From Pseudomonadota bacterium (GTDB lineage: Bacteria; Pseudomonadota; Alphaproteobacteria; Acetobacterales; Acetobacteraceae): DNA of 64,000 nucleotides. Below the pieces are notes generated by a model. That model saw only the letters and a list, made by a program, of their open reading frames with translations. It was not told the DNA's origin and ran no database searches. The DNA lies in NCBI GenBank assembly GCA_018240405.1, contig JAFEFW010000614.1, positions 1 to 64,000 of the forward strand. Reading direction: 5' to 3'. Positions 62,138 through 64,000 of the stretch are shown here, piece after piece; within the stretch, counting starts at the first letter, position 1; the number at the start of each line of letters is the position of its first letter. A program made the position numbers and the translations under genes.

Positions 62138-63643
62138 CTAGTGCGCATAATCCGGATCACTGTGGATCAGGTCGAGGTCGCCAAACCGGGTGAACTCCCC
62201 CTCGAACAGCAGCGGAATTGTTCCGGTCGGACCGTGCCGCTGCTTGGCAATGATCAGGTCCGCCCGGTTGTGCGCCTTGGCCATGCGCTGCTGCCAGTCC
62301 TCCATCGCCGCCTGAAACTTATCGCTGCTCCCCTCGTAGGCGATCTCCTTCGGCATCTTCTGTTCAAGATAATACTCGTCGCGGTAGACAAACATCACCG
62401 CGTCGGCATCCTGCTCGATCGAGCCGGACTCGCGCAGGTCGGCCAATTGCGGCCGTTTGTCCTCGCGGTTCTCCACCTGTCGCGACAACTGCGACAGCGC
62501 CATTACCGGCACCGCCAGTTCCTTGGCCAGCGCCTTCAGCCCCTGGGTGATCATGCTGATTTCCAGCACCCGGTTCTCCGGCTTCGTGCCAGCCGCCGGT
62601 CGCATGAGCTGCAGGTAGTCGACGATCACCAGCGCCAGCCCCTTGGTGCGTTTCAGCCGCCGGCAGCGGGTGCGCAGCGCCGACATGGTGATGGCCGGCG
62701 TGTCGTCGATCTGGATCGGAAGCGCGGCGATCTCACGCGACACCTGCACAAACTTGTCGAAATCCTTCTGGCCGATATCGCCGCGGCGGATGCGGTCGCC
62801 CGACACGCGCGCTTCCTCCGACAGCAGGCGGGTCGCCAACTGCTCCGCGCTCATTTCCAGCGAAAAGATCGCCACCGACTGCTTCGGCACCGCGTTCGGG
62901 TCGGCCGCCCGCGCGTCGGTCATGATCGCCTTCGCGGCGCCGAAGGCGATCTTCGTCGCCAGCGCCGTCTTGCCCATGCCGGGACGGCCGGCGAGGATGA
63001 TCAGGTCCGACGGGTGCAGCCCGCCCATCTTGCTGTCGAGATCGCGCAAGCCGGTGGACAGCCCGGTGACGTGACCGGCGCGCTTGAACGCCTGCTCCGC
63101 GCTGTGGATCGCGTCGATCAGCGCCCGTTCAAAGGTAATGAAGCCGCCAGTGCTGCCGCCATCGGCGGCGAGGTCAAACAGTGCCTGTTCCGCCGCCTCG
63201 ATCTGCTGCACGCCGTCGAGGTCGGTGCTGGTGCCGAACGCGTTGTTCACCACCGTCTCGCCAAGATCGATCAATTGCCGCCGCAGCCAAGTGTCATAGA
63301 CCACGCGGCCGTAGTCGCCGGCGTTGATGATGCCGACCATGGCCGACAGCAGCTGCGTCAGGTAGGCGGTTCCGCCCACCTCCTCCAGCACGCCGGCGTG
63401 CTCGAACTCCGCCTTCAGCGTGACGGCGTCGGCAAGCTGCCCGGCTTCGATCCGGCGGGAGATAGCCTGGAAGATGCGGCCGTGGATCGGGTCGGCAAAA
63501 TGGTCCGCAATCAGGAACTCAGAGACGCGCTCATAGGCTTTGTTGTTGGCCAGCAGCGCGCCGAGGAGCGCCTGCTCCGCCTGGATGTTGGAGGGCGGCA
63601 GGCGTTGAGACATTCCGAACAGCGGCGAATCGATCGTGTTCAT
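62138..63643 (-). CDS. dnaB: Replicative DNA helicase DnaB
   Basis: The 501-residue RecA-fold hexameric helicase has an N-terminal DnaC/primase-interacting domain (PSNIQAEQALLGALLANNKA, about 17-36), Walker A AGRPGMGKTALATKIAFGAA (about 217-236), Walker B LVIVDYLQLM (about 330-339) and the H4 motif ALSQLSRQVENREDKRPQLA (about 366-385). It unwinds DNA at the replication fork. It ends DLIHSDPDYAH. The upstream region carries a DnaA box, and the palindromic repeat lies downstream before alr. No intein is present. Confidence 0.96.
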   Translation of the reverse strand: MNTIDSPLFGMSQRLPPSNIQAEQALLGALLANNKAYERVSEFLIADHFADPIHGRIFQAISRRIEAGQLADAVTLKAEFEHAGVLEEVGGTAYLTQLLSAMVGIINAGDYGRVVYDTWLRRQLIDLGETVVNNAFGTSTDLDGVQQIEAAEQALFDLAADGGSTGGFITFERALIDAIHSAEQAFKRAGHVTGLSTGLRDLDSKMGGLHPSDLIILAGRPGMGKTALATKIAFGAAKAIMTDARAADPNAVPKQSVAIFSLEMSAEQLATRLLSEEARVSGDRIRRGDIGQKDFDKFVQVSREIAALPIQIDDTPAITMSALRTRCRRLKRTKGLALVIVDYLQLMRPAAGTKPENRVLEISMITQGLKALAKELAVPVMALSQLSRQVENREDKRPQLADLRESGSIEQDADAVMFVYRDEYYLEQKMPKEIAYEGSSDKFQAAMEDWQQRMAKAHNRADLIIAKQRHGPTGTIPLLFEGEFTRFGDLDLIHSDPDYAH

Positions 63644-63691
63644 CGCTGCGATGGTAATCCAATTCGTCGCCGGAGCGCAGCGTGATCGCCC

Positions 63692-63710
63692 TGTGGACGA
63701 ATGTGGATAA
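63692..63710. promoter_or_regulatory. Putative DnaA boxes upstream of dnaB
   Basis: TGTGGATAA at 63702-63710 is the exact reverse complement of the classic DnaA box TTATCCACA. Ten bases earlier, 63692-63700 holds a related TGTGGACGA. They lie about 50-65 bases upstream of the dnaB start codon, so DnaA could link dnaB expression to initiation. Confidence 0.55.
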
Positions 63711-63832
63711 CGGGGGCGAGTTGATGGCTACCCCGATCGTGTTGCAGGTGTGCCGCGCCTGGCCTGCCGGGCGAAGCTCGAGCCCCGCCCGGCGGACCCG
63801 GTCCGCCCGGCCGGACGGGGCGTCGGCCTTCG

Positions 63833-64000
63833 CTAGCGCGTGCCTGTACCGGCTCCGCCAGCGGTGCCGCCAGTAGTGCCACCGGTCCCCGCGCTGCCGA
63901 CGCTGCCGGAGCCGGAGCTGCCCGCGCCGCCCTGGCCGGAACCCATGGTGCTGCCGGCCCCGCTGCCCATCGTCGAGCCGGTGGTGCCGGAACCCATCGA
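63833..64000 (-). CDS. Partial gene, Gly/Ser/Thr-rich C terminus
   Basis: The window edge cuts this gene. The last 55 residues are a low-complexity repeat of SMGSGTTGSTMGSGAGS type, ending GGAGTGTR and TAG at 63833-63835. No domain is seen, so no function can be given. In many alphaproteobacteria a ribosomal protein gene (rplI) precedes dnaB; this composition is not that of L9. It may be a secreted or cell-surface protein, or a glycine-rich hypothetical. A GC-rich hairpin region (about 63780-63830) follows the stop. Confidence 0.6.
   Translation of the reverse strand, partial: SMGSGTTGSTMGSGAGSTMGSGQGGAGSSGSGSVGSAGTGGTTGGTAGGAGTGTR

Noticed and set aside
61523-63685. Very long open frame on the plus strand opposite dnaB and alr
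   Set aside because: It is antisense to two clear genes and its translation is rich in Arg/His/Gln with no domain. GC-rich DNA leaves such antisense frames open by codon bias.
1-64000. CRISPR arrays, rRNA operons, transposases, integrases
   Set aside because: No regularly spaced direct repeats, no rRNA-like stretches and no recombinase-type motifs were seen on either strand by eye.

Overview
The window is GC-rich, densely coded chromosomal DNA that fits an alphaproteobacterium, most likely from the Acetobacteraceae/Rhodospirillales. This placement is inference from gene content: a Ros/MucR zinc-finger regulator, a tatB-tatC-serS block, an NdvA-type glucan exporter, PEP-CTERM proteins, an alr/dnaB pair and many dehydrogenase, crotonase and ABC-uptake genes. 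No rRNA, tRNA, CRISPR array, integrase or transposase was recognised, so it reads as ordinary chromosome with small accessory patches.

Layout. 0-7.3 kb: an acyl-CoA-dehydrogenase-like flavoprotein, a three-gene overlapping envelope operon (OmpA-like / MotA-ExbB-like / MotB-OmpA-like), a tandem pair of secreted paralogs of unknown function and an iron-ADH/maleylacetate-reductase homolog. 7.3-16 kb: a cold-shock gene followed by two small unknown genes and a HlyIII membrane protein, a two-domain retropepsin-like protease, a split chromate transporter, an enolase-superfamily enzyme, an adenosine-kinase-like PfkB protein and an alpha/beta hydrolase. 16-18.6 kb: a relatively AT-rich gap, then two secreted repeat proteins (RTX-like and HAF/PEP-CTERM) closed by a strong terminator. 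18.8-23.5 kb: a FAD oxidoreductase, a class I aldolase and a Tat-exported spermidine-dehydrogenase-like flavoenzyme.

23.6-34.1 kb is one large peptide/opine-type ABC uptake operon. It has three tandem substrate-binding proteins, two permeases, two ATPases and a fourth substrate-binding paralog. A 110-bp palindromic element sits in frame in the signal-peptide region of the third binding protein. 34-42 kb: a GST, an FMN glutamate-synthase-like membrane protein, an L,D-transpeptidase, an MFS carrier, and a GH65 phosphorylase with its beta-phosphoglucomutase. 42-48.3 kb: a small K+-channel-like protein, MmgE/PrpD plus a degenerate SDR, mucR, two crotonases and a luciferase-like oxidoreductase. 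48.4-52 kb: serS, tatC and tatB (no tatA) and a phosphatase. 52-57 kb: a periplasmic MBL-fold protein, CBS, DUF1328, ndvA, DUF2934 and a PEP-CTERM gene broken by an in-frame amber codon. 57-64 kb: an FMN alpha-hydroxyacid oxidase, a second MFS carrier, mlaE overlapping alr, and dnaB with a DnaA box upstream. The window ends inside a Gly/Ser/Thr-rich unknown gene.

The points most worth follow-up are the repeat inside the binding-protein leader, the two N-terminal in-frame TAG codons (21604 and 56989), the three-gene proton-channel-like envelope operon, a hairpin over the Shine-Dalgarno of the enolase-family gene, and a small conserved-looking frame (9000-9191) with no normal start codon.
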